Assembly (NCBI RefSeq): GCF_030680395.1
Contig: NZ_JAUXVR010000032.1
Location: forward strand, 1 to 64,000
Direction of reading: 5' to 3'
DNA from: Methylobacter sp.
GTDB taxonomy: Bacteria > Pseudomonadota > Gammaproteobacteria > Methylococcales > Methylomonadaceae
DNA length: 64,000 nt
Made by a program: the position numbers and the translations under genes. Each line of letters starts with the position of its first letter. Position 1 is the first letter of the stretch. This document shows, piece after piece, positions 54,074 through 63,929 of this stretch. The notes below the pieces were generated by a model. It searched no databases, was not told the DNA's origin, and saw only the letters and a program-made list of their open reading frames with translations.

Positions 54074-54595
54074 TTAACTGCTATTTTTATTAAGTGGGGA
54101 AACTTTACCCTCTTTGATATTAATCATGTAGGCCTGACCAAAGCCCATGATATACCGGCCACTTTCCGGGCATAAAGAAAATAGGTGAAAATCGGTTAAC
54201 GTCTGCAATAAACTGACGACTTCGCCAAACTTATCCTGAAGTGCTTTTAATTGAATCGTATAGAGGGGCTCACTGCGTTCTATTTTTCTGGCTTTACAGT
54301 TAAACACCGCACGTTCACGCGCAAAAAGATTGTTCGACTCGGATTCCGTGCGAATAAACATCACCGAGGCCTGCGGATTATTCAGCAAATTGGCCGTATG
54401 CATTGCAAGTTCGCTGATAAAGATATAAAAACATCCCGCTTGGTCGCGCACAAAAGGAGCGACACTCAGATCAGGAACACTGTTTCCTGAAGCGGTCGAC
54501 AGCAATATTGTTTGTTGTGAGGCCAGCAGTTCCTGTAAGGATGTTGTTTTATCGGATAGGTTGTTATCTGTGTTGTTCATTTTAAACATACCCAT
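54074..54595 (-). CDS. HugZ-like pyridoxamine-phosphate-oxidase-fold protein
   Basis: 173 residues with the split-barrel flavin-binding fold of the PNPOx family: LLASQQTILLSTASGNSVPDLSVAPFVRDQAGCFYIFISELAMHTANLLNNPQASVMFIRTESESNNLFARERAVFNCKA (in part). HANLL-like TANLLNNPQASVMFI and the end FGQAYMINI match HugZ-type heme-utilisation proteins. HugZ degrades heme in some pathogens. Whether heme is the substrate here is open. It is a single gene. Confidence 0.8.
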   Translation of the reverse strand: MGMFKMNNTDNNLSDKTTSLQELLASQQTILLSTASGNSVPDLSVAPFVRDQAGCFYIFISELAMHTANLLNNPQASVMFIRTESESNNLFARERAVFNCKARKIERSEPLYTIQLKALQDKFGEVVSLLQTLTDFHLFSLCPESGRYIMGFGQAYMINIKEGKVSPLNKNSS

Positions 54596-54772
54596 TGTGT
54601 ATCAAGAACATCATCTGAATTAAAGGCCGCCGCGTTTAATATAGTGTGTGAAACAAGTTAGCGGATCGGATTCAGTAGGGTGAATTACAAAGCTGTTGAA
54701 TGAATGATAGCTATCGTCGGCTAGCAGGGCAATTTGCGAGAGGAGAATCAGTCTTTCCAGGCGTACTGACCT

Positions 54773-55078
54773 TTATGCCGTGATCCGACATTGGTCACGC
54801 GCAGCATCCACTCTGGCCCTCATTTGATTGCCGGGTTTGAAGTGAACCACTGCTTTAGCGGGTAAATTAACGGCTTCACCCGTTTTAGGGTTACGCCCAA
54901 TGCGGGGAGCCCGATGCCGTCTACTAAAACTACCAAACCCCCTGATCTCAATGCGTTCGCCCTCAGCCAATGCATCACTCATCTGCCCAATAATACAGTT
55001 TAGCGCCAACTCCACATCTTTTGCCTGAAGTTCAGGTAACTTCTCATTTAGCACACGTATCAGCTCTGATTTGACCAC
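54773..55078 (-). CDS. ihfB: Integration host factor beta subunit
   Basis: 101 residues: MVKSELIRVLNEKLPELQAKDVELALNCI..., then ERIEIRGFGSFSRRHRAPRIGRNPKTGE and VHFKPGNQMRARV. The PRIGRNPKTG arm with the intercalating Pro and the RGFGSF motif are those of IhfB. IHF bends DNA at recombination sites, promoters and transposon ends. It is divergent from recD2 over a 184-bp gap. The C-terminal tail DAARDQCRITA is unusual. It may be an extra, element-borne copy. Confidence 0.9.
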   Translation of the reverse strand: MVKSELIRVLNEKLPELQAKDVELALNCIIGQMSDALAEGERIEIRGFGSFSRRHRAPRIGRNPKTGEAVNLPAKAVVHFKPGNQMRARVDAARDQCRITA

Positions 55079-55262
55079 CGTTTAACTCTCTTAGACATAA
55101 AATGCTTATTTTAGCAGGTTACAGCCCTTGGTTCTGTTGATATTTGAATAATAGACATTAAAAAGCAACTACTTACTAAAATCCATCAAAAGGGTAGGTT
55201 ACTGATATGATGAGCTTCTTTGTTAAATATCGGCAAAACCCAGTGTACTTGATTTGAGCCTC

Positions 55263-57458
55263 ATGAACTCTCAACCTAATCAACCGCATTCTGCTGATAA
55301 CCCACTGGAAAAGCTACAAGGTTCCATAGAACGGGTAACTTTTCATAGTGAATCAACCGGGTTTTGTGTCCTTCGCGTCAAAGTAAGCGGTCATAGGGAA
55401 CTGATAACGGTGATCGGTTCTGCCTCGAGCGTGACAGCGGGTGAATATATCGAATGCCTCGGCTTCTGGGTTAATGATCGTCAACATGGCCAGCAGTTTA
55501 AATCGGTTTCATTAACAATCATATTGCCTACCACTTTAGAGGGGATCGAGAAATACTTGGGCTCAGGCATGGTCAAAGGCATCGGGCCACATTTTGCCAA
55601 AAAGTTAGTGGCTGCCTTTGGCGAGCTCGTATTTGATGTCATCGAACAAGCCCCGGAACGGTTACTGGAATTACCGGGCATCGGCAAAAAACGCCAGGAG
55701 CGTGTCACCGGTGCTTGGGCTGAGCAAAAGGTCATTCGTGAAATCATGGTTTTCCTGCAATCACATGGCGTCGGTACGTCGCGCTCGGTACGGATTTACA
55801 AAACCTACGGCGAAGAATCTATCGAAAAAGTCAGGGAGAACCCCTATCGCTTAGCGCTGGATATTCACGGCATCGGCTTCAAAACCGCTGATAGCTTGGC
55901 ACAGAAATTAGGTATTGCGTCAGACTCGCTGATTCGCGCGCAAGCCGGTGTTCGCCATGCTCTGCAAGAATGGTCAAGTGAAGGCCATTGTGCAGCGATC
56001 CGGCAGGCTCTCTGTGAAATGGCGGTTAAGTTACTGGAAATACCCGCCGCCATTATCGATGAAGCCATAACGGCGGAATTGGTTGAAGGTAATTTGGTCG
56101 CCGAAATTAACGGTGAACAAGAGGTCCTCTTTCTAACACCGCTGCACCGTGCTGAAGTCGGTTGTGCAACCCATCTGCTACGTCTTAATCAGGGTGAGCC
56201 GCCCTGGGGTCAGATTGACGCTGAAAAGGCGATTCCTTGGGTCGAAGGTCAAACCGGATTAACGTTATCGACTTCTCAGCGTACTGCGGTTGAGTTGGTG
56301 CTAACGCATAAAGTTACAGTCATCACCGGTGGGCCCGGTGTGGGCAAAACGACGCTGGTTAACAGCATCCTGAAAATCCTCAGTGCCAAACGCATGAATA
56401 TCGGCCTCTGTGCACCCACGGGACGCGCTGCCAAGCGTCTTACAGAATCCACGGGGCTTGACGCAAAAACCGTGCATCGATTGCTGGAGTTTGATCCTGC
56501 CGTCTTTGCCTTTAAACACAACGAAGAATACCCACTGGATTTAGACTGCCTGGTCCTTGATGAATCATCCATGATGGATGTCGTATTAATGAATCAGCTA
56601 TTGAAAGCCGTGCCCTCGTCGGCGGCTTTATTGATTATCGGCGATGTTGATCAGCTACCCTCAGTCGGCCCTGGTGCCGTGCTCGCCGATATTATTGACT
56701 CGGAACGCATTGCGACAGTGCGGTTAACGGAGATTTTCAGACAGGCCAGCACTTCAAAAATTATCACCAATGCGCACCGGATCAATCATGGCCAATTGCC
56801 AGAGGTAGACAACGCTCAAGGAGTAACTGACTTTTATTGTATTTATGCGGAAACACCCGAAGAGATCTTTTCCAAGCTGATGCATGTGGTAATCGAGCGG
56901 ATACCTCAGCGGTTTAAGCTAGATCCGGTGAATGACGTACAGATACTGACCCCGATGAACCGTGGCGGCTTGGGAGCTCGTTCACTGAATATCGAGCTAC
57001 AAGCCCGGTTGAATGGGCAGAGTGAACCCAAGGTTACGCGCTATGGCTCCACTTATGCGCCAGGCGATAAAGTCATCCAACGCATTAACAATTATGACAA
57101 GGATGTCTTTAACGGGGATATTGGTGTTATCCGCCGCATTGACCTGGAAGACAGCCTACTCAAGATTCAGTTTGACGATCGGATTGTGGACTATGAGTTT
57201 AATGAGCTGGATGAGATTGCGTTGGCTTATGCGACCAGCATTCACAAAGCCCAAGGGTCGGAGTATTCGGCGGTGGTGATTCCGCTGGCGATGCAACATT
57301 ACCTGCTGTTGGAACGGAATTTACTCTATACCGGGGTCACCCGTGGCAAACAACTGGTCGTTGTTATTGCCCAGCCTAAAGCGTTAGCCATGGCGGTCAA
57401 AAATCAGCGATCTCAACGCCGAATGACTTATTTAATTTCCCGGCTTAACCAAAGCTGA
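55263..57458 (+). CDS. recD2: RecD2-type DNA helicase
   Basis: 731 residues from ATG 55263 (a TTG opens the frame nine bases earlier). The N-terminal OB-like part and HhH motifs ([33 protein letters not shown]) distinguish RecD2 from RecD of RecBCD. The helicase core follows: Walker [61 protein letters not shown] and the end [24 protein letters not shown]. It unwinds DNA 5' to 3' and acts in repair. It is followed by the yaiI gene. Confidence 0.93.
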   Translation: MNSQPNQPHSADNPLEKLQGSIERVTFHSESTGFCVLRVKVSGHRELITVIGSASSVTAGEYIECLGFWVNDRQHGQQFKSVSLTIILPTTLEGIEKYLGSGMVKGIGPHFAKKLVAAFGELVFDVIEQAPERLLELPGIGKKRQERVTGAWAEQKVIREIMVFLQSHGVGTSRSVRIYKTYGEESIEKVRENPYRLALDIHGIGFKTADSLAQKLGIASDSLIRAQAGVRHALQEWSSEGHCAAIRQALCEMAVKLLEIPAAIIDEAITAELVEGNLVAEINGEQEVLFLTPLHRAEVGCATHLLRLNQGEPPWGQIDAEKAIPWVEGQTGLTLSTSQRTAVELVLTHKVTVITGGPGVGKTTLVNSILKILSAKRMNIGLCAPTGRAAKRLTESTGLDAKTVHRLLEFDPAVFAFKHNEEYPLDLDCLVLDESSMMDVVLMNQLLKAVPSSAALLIIGDVDQLPSVGPGAVLADIIDSERIATVRLTEIFRQASTSKIITNAHRINHGQLPEVDNAQGVTDFYCIYAETPEEIFSKLMHVVIERIPQRFKLDPVNDVQILTPMNRGGLGARSLNIELQARLNGQSEPKVTRYGSTYAPGDKVIQRINNYDKDVFNGDIGVIRRIDLEDSLLKIQFDDRIVDYEFNELDEIALAYATSIHKAQGSEYSAVVIPLAMQHYLLLERNLLYTGVTRGKQLVVVIAQPKALAMAVKNQRSQRRMTYLISRLNQS

Positions 57459-57601
57459 TAAGGAATCAGCACAGAATGCTGCAATCTTATACAGGCGATT
57501 ATACAGGGCGTGTTGATTGCACATGCGTCGTTATCTTGAGTTGCTGCCTGAATAGGGACGAGAACCAGCAGGTTAATGATTTTTTACTGACTGAGAAAGA
57601 C

Positions 57602-58072
57602 ATGCAAATATGGGTTGATGCAGACGCCTGTCCGAAGGCGATCAAAGACATTTTATATCGCGTAGCGGAACGCACTGGAATCACCACCACTTTAGTGGCC
57701 AACCAGTTTCTACCGACCCCGCCGTCGCGCTATATCAAGTTTTTACAGGTAAAATTAGGCTTCGATGTGGCCGATAATGAAATCGTTAAAAGATTAAATA
57801 TCGGTGATTTAGTGATTACCGGCGATATTCCGCTGGCCTATGAAGTGGTCATCAAGGGCGGTCATGCCATAAATCCACGCGGTGAACGCTATACAGAGAA
57901 CAACATCAAAGAGCTGTTAAATATGCGCGATTTTATGGAGTCGTTGCGCTCAAGTGGAATTGATACCGGCGGGCCTTCAGCATTAAATCCACGCGATATC
58001 CAGGCGTTTGCGAATCAGTTGGATAGGTTTTTGGTTCAGCAGGGCGGGAAAGGGGGTATTAATTCGTCTTAA
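57602..58072 (+). CDS. yaiI: YaiI/YqxD family protein (UPF0178)
   Basis: 156 residues from ATG 57602, matching the family length of about 150. It has the conserved start [35 protein letters not shown] and the end [22 protein letters not shown]. It has a PIN-like or NYN-like Asp set ([16 protein letters not shown]), so a nuclease role has been suggested for the fold. The longer frame from 57476 lacks family support. Confidence 0.9.
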   Translation: MQIWVDADACPKAIKDILYRVAERTGITTTLVANQFLPTPPSRYIKFLQVKLGFDVADNEIVKRLNIGDLVITGDIPLAYEVVIKGGHAINPRGERYTENNIKELLNMRDFMESLRSSGIDTGGPSALNPRDIQAFANQLDRFLVQQGGKGGINSS

Positions 58073-58243
58073 AGCTGGCTACTAAAAGGCAGTGTACGGC
58101 CAATTCCGGTCGGTCGAGAATTTTGGGTCAATGGCTGTTGAAAGCAAGAAAACTGCCATTCTCAGCTCACATCTCAAATTGCAAAAAGCGTAGCACCGGA
58201 TCGACACATTTAATGACCTAGCGAACAGCCTTGGTTATAACTG

Positions 58244-58876
58244 TCAAATCTCTTCAGCCCAACGAAAAAGTGCCATTTCAATTTCAGATGGTCTCCAAAA
58301 ATTGGTAGTTGATAAGCTACAATCAGGCTTTTTGATTTCCTGCTCTTCTAGTTGGCTTTTCAGATCATTAAGAATTTGTAAGAAATTTAGATAACCTCTG
58401 ACCATACTGTTTAAGTTTCCGTCATAAATTCGTGGTAGCACACTCTGCGTTAATAGAGCGGCACGAATTCTAAAATCCAAAGCCCCATATTTTTCTGGTT
58501 TCATAAAGCGTAACAGCTTTGATGCGTACGTTAATCCGAGGCCAGGAAATGCCAATGCCGCAGTAATTGCACCTTCTGGATTTTCTAAATTGCGGATAAC
58601 GTCTTGAATTAAATCACAGAGATTTATTTCTCCGCTACCGTCATTGAATTTTTGTAAAACCCCGTTCTGACTCCCACCCCATTCAATTAACTCCTTAAGC
58701 AGGTATTGTGATGCTGTGTTGCTACTTTCTGAATTATTGCGTAGCCAAATAAACCTTGTTTCAAGCGAAGCCATCCATGAAAAATTTGGATATTTGTCTG
58801 TTGGATAACCAAATAATTTATGTTTTCCGTCCCAATTATAATTTTTGTAATAATCAGGAAATTTTGTTAAGTCCAC
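58244..58876 (-). CDS. OGG-like HhH-GPD fold protein
   Basis: 210 residues from GTG 58876 with GAGGA upstream. The central ALAFPGLGLTYASKLLRFM, then PEKYGALDFRIRAAL, resembles the helix-hairpin-helix and Gly/Pro-Asp part of 8-oxoguanine-glycosylase-like proteins, with Lys in ASKLL and Asp in ALDFRIR at the catalytic positions. The N-terminal domain of the true enzymes is absent. Such short proteins occur in defence regions, and their substrate is not known. Confidence 0.6.
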   Translation of the reverse strand: MDLTKFPDYYKNYNWDGKHKLFGYPTDKYPNFSWMASLETRFIWLRNNSESSNTASQYLLKELIEWGGSQNGVLQKFNDGSGEINLCDLIQDVIRNLENPEGAITAALAFPGLGLTYASKLLRFMKPEKYGALDFRIRAALLTQSVLPRIYDGNLNSMVRGYLNFLQILNDLKSQLEEQEIKKPDCSLSTTNFWRPSEIEMALFRWAEEI

Positions 58877-59569
58877 TAATTGTTCCTCTATGAGCTAATG
58901 TTTGAAAAAGTAACCAATTTGCAGCTCTTTGAAAAAGCTCGTTTCCTGCTATGGATGAGTTACAGTTTCTTTTTATCCTAAACGATTGTCTACTCTTTGG
59001 TATTAAATAATCTGACAAAGAATAGTTTTGAAAGTAGTTTAAGGGGCGGTACAGGCTTTCGCGAATGCCGTGCTATATGGCCAAAAACCGGTGATCAAAA
59101 TCGCCAAATGAATGGCGAGGCAATTTAGCTGAAAGTGGCCTTTCATAACGTGGCATCCGCAGGCTCCTCGGCGTCATAGCGTGTTAGCTCGACGGTAGCC
59201 TGCCTGACGCTTTCATCACTCGCTTCAGCTCCATACCATGATGTCCCGATGAAAAAGCCTGAGTGTTTTTGTCTGAGGTCAGTGCGAATCGGTACTGCGG
59301 TGAGCAAGGTGAGTCGCTATTCGATAAGGTGGCGCTTTCAAGAACGCATAAAAGACCGACTGACTTTAGCAAAAAATCAGCCGGCCGGGTACAACTTGCG
59401 CCAACCAAGCGCGATGTCATTATACGTTGCCTAGTTGTAGATGTATAGTAGGCGTTAGAGTTGCGCAGCAGCGTTCACGATGTTCCATCCTTCAGCGCTG
59501 ATTTTTCCCATCGACGATTCTACGTATTCAATGACATCCAGAGGCTAGAGGTCCTATTTAGCATCTAAC
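58877..59569. other. Intergenic region of GC-rich scraps
   Basis: No gene was recognised in 690 bp. Frames on both strands at 59184-59448 look like chance. The sequence may be a mixture of repeats and gene remnants. Confidence 0.4.
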
Positions 59570-59866
59570 ATGCACCAACTCTTTCCAATCCGTCGTATAA
59601 TGGAAATGTGGAGCTTTCCTGCGGACAAGGACGCTGCTAAAACCACTTACGGCGCGTGCGGAATGTTGGTGAAAATGGAAGGTGTTCCCTCTGGATGTGG
59701 TGGCACGTTAGTTTATTTTGCCTGTGAAGACTGTGCTGTGGAAGCCGCCCGTGCTACCGAAAATGGTGGCAGTATTTTCAAAGAAAAAATGTCTATCGGC
59801 GAACACGGCTTTATTTCGCTGGTGTACGACACTGAAGGCAATATGATTGGTCTTCATTCAATGTAG
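59570..59866 (+). pseudogene. VOC/glyoxalase-family protein missing its N-terminus
   Basis: 98 residues. From EMWSFPADKDAAKTTYGACG onward it matches VOC-family proteins (GGTLVYFACEDCAVEAARATE, FKEKMSIGEHGFISLVYDTEGN). The first 40 to 50 residues with the first beta-alpha-beta unit and a metal ligand are missing, replaced by MHQLFPIRRI. It could still be expressed but is unlikely to fold as a normal dimeric VOC enzyme. Similar genes are common in integron cassettes. Confidence 0.7.
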
Positions 59867-59896
59867 CCAACATGTCACCTGTCTAACATTACGCTC

Positions 59897-59930
59897 AACC
59901 GGCGCGCGGTTATAATCCGGTTTTGTTTTT
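59897..59930 (+). terminator. Putative terminator after the VOC gene
   Basis: AACCGG (59897-59902) pairs with CCGGTT (59917-59922), followed by TTGTTTTT. A short stem with a T-rich tail 30 bases after the stop. Confidence 0.5.
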
Positions 59931-60598
59931 CAGCTTCCCGTACCGTGCCCGGATAGCTCTACGTTGAACGGCAGCTTTCTGGCTCTCACCTGTCATTGAC
60001 CTGATATATTGGCCGACCGCTTTTGGCTGGATTTCGCCATTCATTTCATTCAAGATACTTAACCCAAATCAGCTAAACGCGTGTTTATCGAATAAGCCCG
60101 AGATACACGCGACTGATGGGCTGCACGGTGTTTAGCCCATCCTTGTACTATATGGGTAAAGATAAATGCGTAACAAGCAGCCAAACCTCATCCATTGCAT
60201 TCGCTAGACACCGCTGTCACAACGCCGATTAGTAGAAGCGTTAGCTCAATTTAAAATACACATCCAAAGACCCAAAAGAGTCGAACTCGATCTTTTGCGA
60301 AGGACAAATTTCGGCCAAAAGCGATGAGTTCAGTTTTCATCAATTGCATTCCAGGTCGAAATCCAGTGGACTTCTGGCGGTATATTTACCATTAACATCT
60401 CACTTAAGCTCTAGGTTATCAGTAACGGTACGGATAGATATCCAGTAATAAGGGATGAACAATGGTCGTTACAGCAACGGAAAACTAAGCTCAACATTAA
60501 TAATTAGTCGTTATAGCAACTTGAGATTACTTAATGCGATTGAGAGTAGCTAGGTTATACAGTGAGTTATTCAATATTTAATTGAAGAGGACGCAACT
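59931..60598. other. Intergenic region, nothing assigned
   Basis: No gene or RNA was recognised in 670 bp. The region before 60598 is AT-rich and should hold the promoter of the propeller gene (GAAGAGGACG ribosome site at 60583-60592). Confidence 0.4.
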
Positions 60599-61858
60599 AT
60601 GAAAAAGCTGATGTTTATTATGCTCATTGTTATTATGAGTACCGCTGTTGATCATGCACGTGCGGACCTACTGGTCGCCAACCGGACAGATGGTAGGATG
60701 TTACGCTATGACCAGACAACGGGAGCTTTTCTTGACGTGTTTACTTCTGGATTTTCACTAAATGATCCTCGGGGACAGACTTTCGGTCCAGACGGGAACC
60801 TATATGTTACAAACGGTGGAACCAATCAAGTACTGCGTTATAACGGAACAACGGGAGAGTTTATTGACGTTTTTGTGGCGGGCAACGAACTCATAGAGCC
60901 ATGGGAGATTGTTTTCGGGCCGGATGGCAATATATACATCGCGGACAGAGGTGACGATCAAGTGCGGCGTTATGATGGAACAACAGGTACCTTTATCGAT
61001 GTCTTTGCATCCGGTGCCGCAGCAGGTATCGATGGCCTTTTAGGTATTAGGAATCTCACTTTTGGACCAGATGGCAATCTCTATCTGTTAAGTGCGGAGC
61101 AAGCGTCTGTGCTACGGTACAACGGTATCACGGGAGCATTTATGGATATTTTCGTTTCCCCTGGCAGCGGTGGCTTGGGATCTCCAGCTGACTTACATTT
61201 TGGTCCGGACGGCAATCTCTACGTTTCAGGCGGGCCTTTTGTTGGTCCAATCGGCGTATTCCGATTCAACGGGATTACAGGCGAATTCATCGATTTGTTT
61301 GCTTCCGTTATTGACTTCTTTGGACTACCCGCGCATTTTGCGTTCAGCTCGGATGGTAGTAATCTTTTCGTGGTGATAGTAGGTCCTGATGGGGTGTTGC
61401 GATTCAATGGTACAACAGGAGCATTGATTGATAACTTTTTGGCTACTAGTGGTTCAGATTTAGCCTCTCCTTTTGCGCTAACGCTTTTTGGTGAATCTCA
61501 AACTAATACATCGGTACAGGTGACAGTGGATATTAGGCCAGAAGTATTTCCAAATAGGATCAATCTAGCTAATGAGCAGGTTGTTCCAGTAGCTATCTTG
61601 ACCACTTCTTCCTTCAATGCTGAAGAAGTCGATCCTTTAACCGTTAAGTTTGGGTCGGAAGGAGCATTGGCTATTGATAAGATTAGCGATATGAGAGACG
61701 TAGATAGGGACGGTGATGTCGACCTATTGCTGTATTTCAGAACCCGTAATACAGGGATATTATGCGGAGACACAAAAGCCAGCCTCACAGGAAAAACCGC
61801 TAGCGGACAATTGATTAAAGGATCAGATAGTATAGTTACTGTTGGCTGTCAGAAATAA
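60599..61858 (+). CDS. Secreted NHL/Vgb-like beta-propeller protein
   Basis: 419 residues: a signal peptide (LMFIMLIVIMSTAVDHARA), then about six blades of 40-50 residues with the repeated pattern FGPDGNLYV / VLRYNGTTGEFIDVF, then a C-terminal beta domain of about 100 residues (VDIRPEVFPNRINLANEQVVPVAIL, MRDVDRDGDVDLLLYF) with a calcium-like DxDxDGD loop. Propellers of this type bind partners or have lyase activity; the active-site residues of streptogramin lyase are not evident. GAGGACG lies before the ATG. It is a single gene. A GCCCTACCAG inverted repeat lies 38 bases downstream. Confidence 0.82.
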   Translation: MKKLMFIMLIVIMSTAVDHARADLLVANRTDGRMLRYDQTTGAFLDVFTSGFSLNDPRGQTFGPDGNLYVTNGGTNQVLRYNGTTGEFIDVFVAGNELIEPWEIVFGPDGNIYIADRGDDQVRRYDGTTGTFIDVFASGAAAGIDGLLGIRNLTFGPDGNLYLLSAEQASVLRYNGITGAFMDIFVSPGSGGLGSPADLHFGPDGNLYVSGGPFVGPIGVFRFNGITGEFIDLFASVIDFFGLPAHFAFSSDGSNLFVVIVGPDGVLRFNGTTGALIDNFLATSGSDLASPFALTLFGESQTNTSVQVTVDIRPEVFPNRINLANEQVVPVAILTTSSFNAEEVDPLTVKFGSEGALAIDKISDMRDVDRDGDVDLLLYFRTRNTGILCGDTKASLTGKTASGQLIKGSDSIVTVGCQK

Positions 61859-61896
61859 TCTATTCTGTTCTATAACTACTTAGTATTGATGACTTT

Positions 61897-61939
61897 GCCC
61901 TACCAGAAGAAATAATAGCTCGCATTCTACTGGTAGGGC
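61897..61939 (+). terminator. Inverted repeat after the propeller gene
   Basis: GCCCTACCAG (61897-61906) and CTGGTAGGGC (61930-61939) pair exactly over 10 bp with a 23-base loop, 38 bases after the stop. There is no strong T tract. Confidence 0.5.
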
Positions 61940-62327
61940 TCATTGTCACTTATACTCGATCTTCAAGTTTTTAGTTCTTGACTTCATGGAAGTTAGTTAA
62001 ATCGGGCATTAGAGGCATACATGCTATTGCCTATCATTTATGCGCAATAGCGGGAATACCTCGGTTTATCTGTGATTCTAAAAGTCAAACTATAAAAACT
62101 TGAACATCGAGTTATAGTTAGACTGGAGCAGGTATTGTTTTCTACTACCGAGTATTAATTGTTGCCTATCCAAGAGGAATGTAACTATCCATCTTCCTTG
62201 GACTGGCTCATTCATTATGAGTAAGGGTTAGTAAAAAACCAATCTTGATTTACTTCTTATTGCTGATAGATGAAGTATGTTTTGATGGGGGGGCATTAGC
62301 GTCGAAAGATGACAACATGGATGTGCT
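61940..62327. other. Intergenic region, nothing assigned
   Basis: No gene, RNA or repeat was recognised. Confidence 0.4.
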
Positions 62328-62660
62328 TTATTCGGCTAACAGGGTAGCAATAGCTGACTCAGCATTACACTGTGCGATTGCTTCTGCTAGCTGTAATTCA
62401 TTCAATTTATGTTTGATCGCTTCCGTGCCATTGAAGTCAAACACTTGATAATCCTTTTTGGCAAAGGTACCGATTTGGCACTTCTTGAATGGCATATTTT
62501 CAAACGGCATTGTTACCGAAACCGGATTCGAGGGTGCAGTCCCTTCCAAACTGGGAGCATAAATCAAAAATTCACCTTTCATCGCGAGTACAGCACGATA
62601 TTGATTTGCCGTGGCCAAATATAAATAGCCTACTTCAACCTCTTTTTCTTTTAATCTCAT
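62328..62660 (-). CDS. Hypothetical protein
   Basis: 110 residues with no motif I recognise. It is beta-rich at the start (VEVGYLYLATANQYRAVLAMKGEFLIYAPS) with an acidic helical end (KLNELQLAEAIAQCNAESAIATLL). No membrane segment is visible. It is downstream of the phosphoesterase on the same strand, with a 114-bp gap, and may share its transcript. Confidence 0.6.
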   Translation of the reverse strand: MRLKEKEVEVGYLYLATANQYRAVLAMKGEFLIYAPSLEGTAPSNPVSVTMPFENMPFKKCQIGTFAKKDYQVFDFNGTEAIKHKLNELQLAEAIAQCNAESAIATLLAE

Positions 62661-62774
62661 CCTGTTAAATTCCTTGATTTATTTCATTTCAAATTAAACC
62701 CAATACTCGTTTTTTGTCTTAACCATCGTCCGTTCAATATCATCTTGACCAAGCGGCTAACTTGCCTTTCTTCT

Positions 62775-63758
62775 TTACAAGCAGATCAACTTTTTTTCGT
62801 CAAAAGAGGGCGACAACCCCATTGGCGTAGGATACCCCCGTGCATTACAAACTATTCTTACACCAGCAACTTCATAATCCAATGTCTTATGAATATGGCC
62901 ATGACACCATAAGGTTATTTTGCCGGCATTCTTTTTTATAAATTTTGTCAGGTCTGAACCGTAAGCCGTGTTATCAGTTGATCGCATTGTCGGTGCATGA
63001 TGTGTCACAACCACTGTCTGACCATTATAGTGTTGATCAAGTTGCTGTTGCAGCCAGTCTAATGATCGCTTGTGCAATATATACGCAACCGTCGGTGAAA
63101 AATATTCAGGATCGAATCCAAATATCGAGTCAGGTTGCATCAACTGTAACGCTTCTTCTCTGTTTTGTTCATTTGACCACCATGCTCGGCAATAGATGTA
63201 CTTATAATCATTCATCGTCGGCCAAGCGCGATTTACTTCTTCAGATGAATAACGATCAAAGTCCGTCCACAATGTACATCCTAGAAATCTTACACCATTG
63301 ATGATAGCCGAATCATTTTCAAGAAAATGGATGTCGAGTTCTTTGGCTTTGGCTCGTAACTCATCAAGAATCGCTAGATCACTGTCGTAATATTCATGAT
63401 TGCCGGCGACATAAATAATTTCTTGGTGCTCGAAACGATTGCGTGCCCATTCGAGGCCATTGATCCATTCTCCGATGTCACCAGCTAGGACTATGACATC
63501 CGCTTGGTTAGATGCATTAGGTTCATCTGAATCAGTGGGGTAGGCGGGGCTAATTTGGCTGCTATGGTTTTCTGAGTTTTCTTGGTTGTCGGGGGTGATA
63601 GAGCATCCTGGGCTGCCAAGGACACTAGAGCGTTCTGGGTTGCCAAAAGTGCTAGTGCATCTTGGGTAATCAAAACGTAAACATTCGTAGTCAAAGAAGG
63701 GATCAAATTTTCGGTGGGCAACTTCTGTGTGGATGTCTGAGGTTAGGAAGATTTGCAT
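62775..63758 (-). CDS. Calcineurin-like phosphoesterase with repeat-derived insert
   Basis: 327 residues with all metal motifs: LTSDIHTE, VLAGDIGEW, VAGNHEYYD, VVTHHAP and WCHGHIHK. Between the first and second motif there is an insert of about 45 residues of low complexity (PRCTSTFGNPERSS, VLGSPGCSITPDN..., SENHSSQISPAYPTDSDEPN) that relatives lack. At DNA level it contains two copies of a 24-base unit (GGCAACCCAGAACGCTCTA and GGCAGCCCAGGATGCTCTA), so a repeat has expanded in frame. The fold core is intact and the enzyme is probably active. Confidence 0.85.
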   Translation of the reverse strand: MQIFLTSDIHTEVAHRKFDPFFDYECLRFDYPRCTSTFGNPERSSVLGSPGCSITPDNQENSENHSSQISPAYPTDSDEPNASNQADVIVLAGDIGEWINGLEWARNRFEHQEIIYVAGNHEYYDSDLAILDELRAKAKELDIHFLENDSAIINGVRFLGCTLWTDFDRYSSEEVNRAWPTMNDYKYIYCRAWWSNEQNREEALQLMQPDSIFGFDPEYFSPTVAYILHKRSLDWLQQQLDQHYNGQTVVVTHHAPTMRSTDNTAYGSDLTKFIKKNAGKITLWCHGHIHKTLDYEVAGVRIVCNARGYPTPMGLSPSFDEKKLICL

Positions 63759-63929
63759 GGTTTTGGTTGGTAATATTTATGGGTAGCTGGCCAAGTGAAG
63801 GGTTACCTTTATTTTTAAATGTGGGTTTGTGAAAGAGCCATCTGTTCTGCTGGCGTCAGACCTCACAAGTCTACAGTCAGGCATGCGTACTCTGACCGTC
63901 ATTTAGCAATAAGTTCCACATTAAACGTC

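Noticed and set aside
54773-57458. ihfB and recD2 as a phage recombination module
   Set aside because: No integrase, Cas4-like or single-strand annealing gene is adjacent; divergent orientation gives no operon.
59885-59971. attC-like sequence after the VOC gene (GTCTAAC ... GTTGAAC)
   Set aside because: The outer boxes are not properly complementary, and the inner part is better explained as a terminator hairpin.
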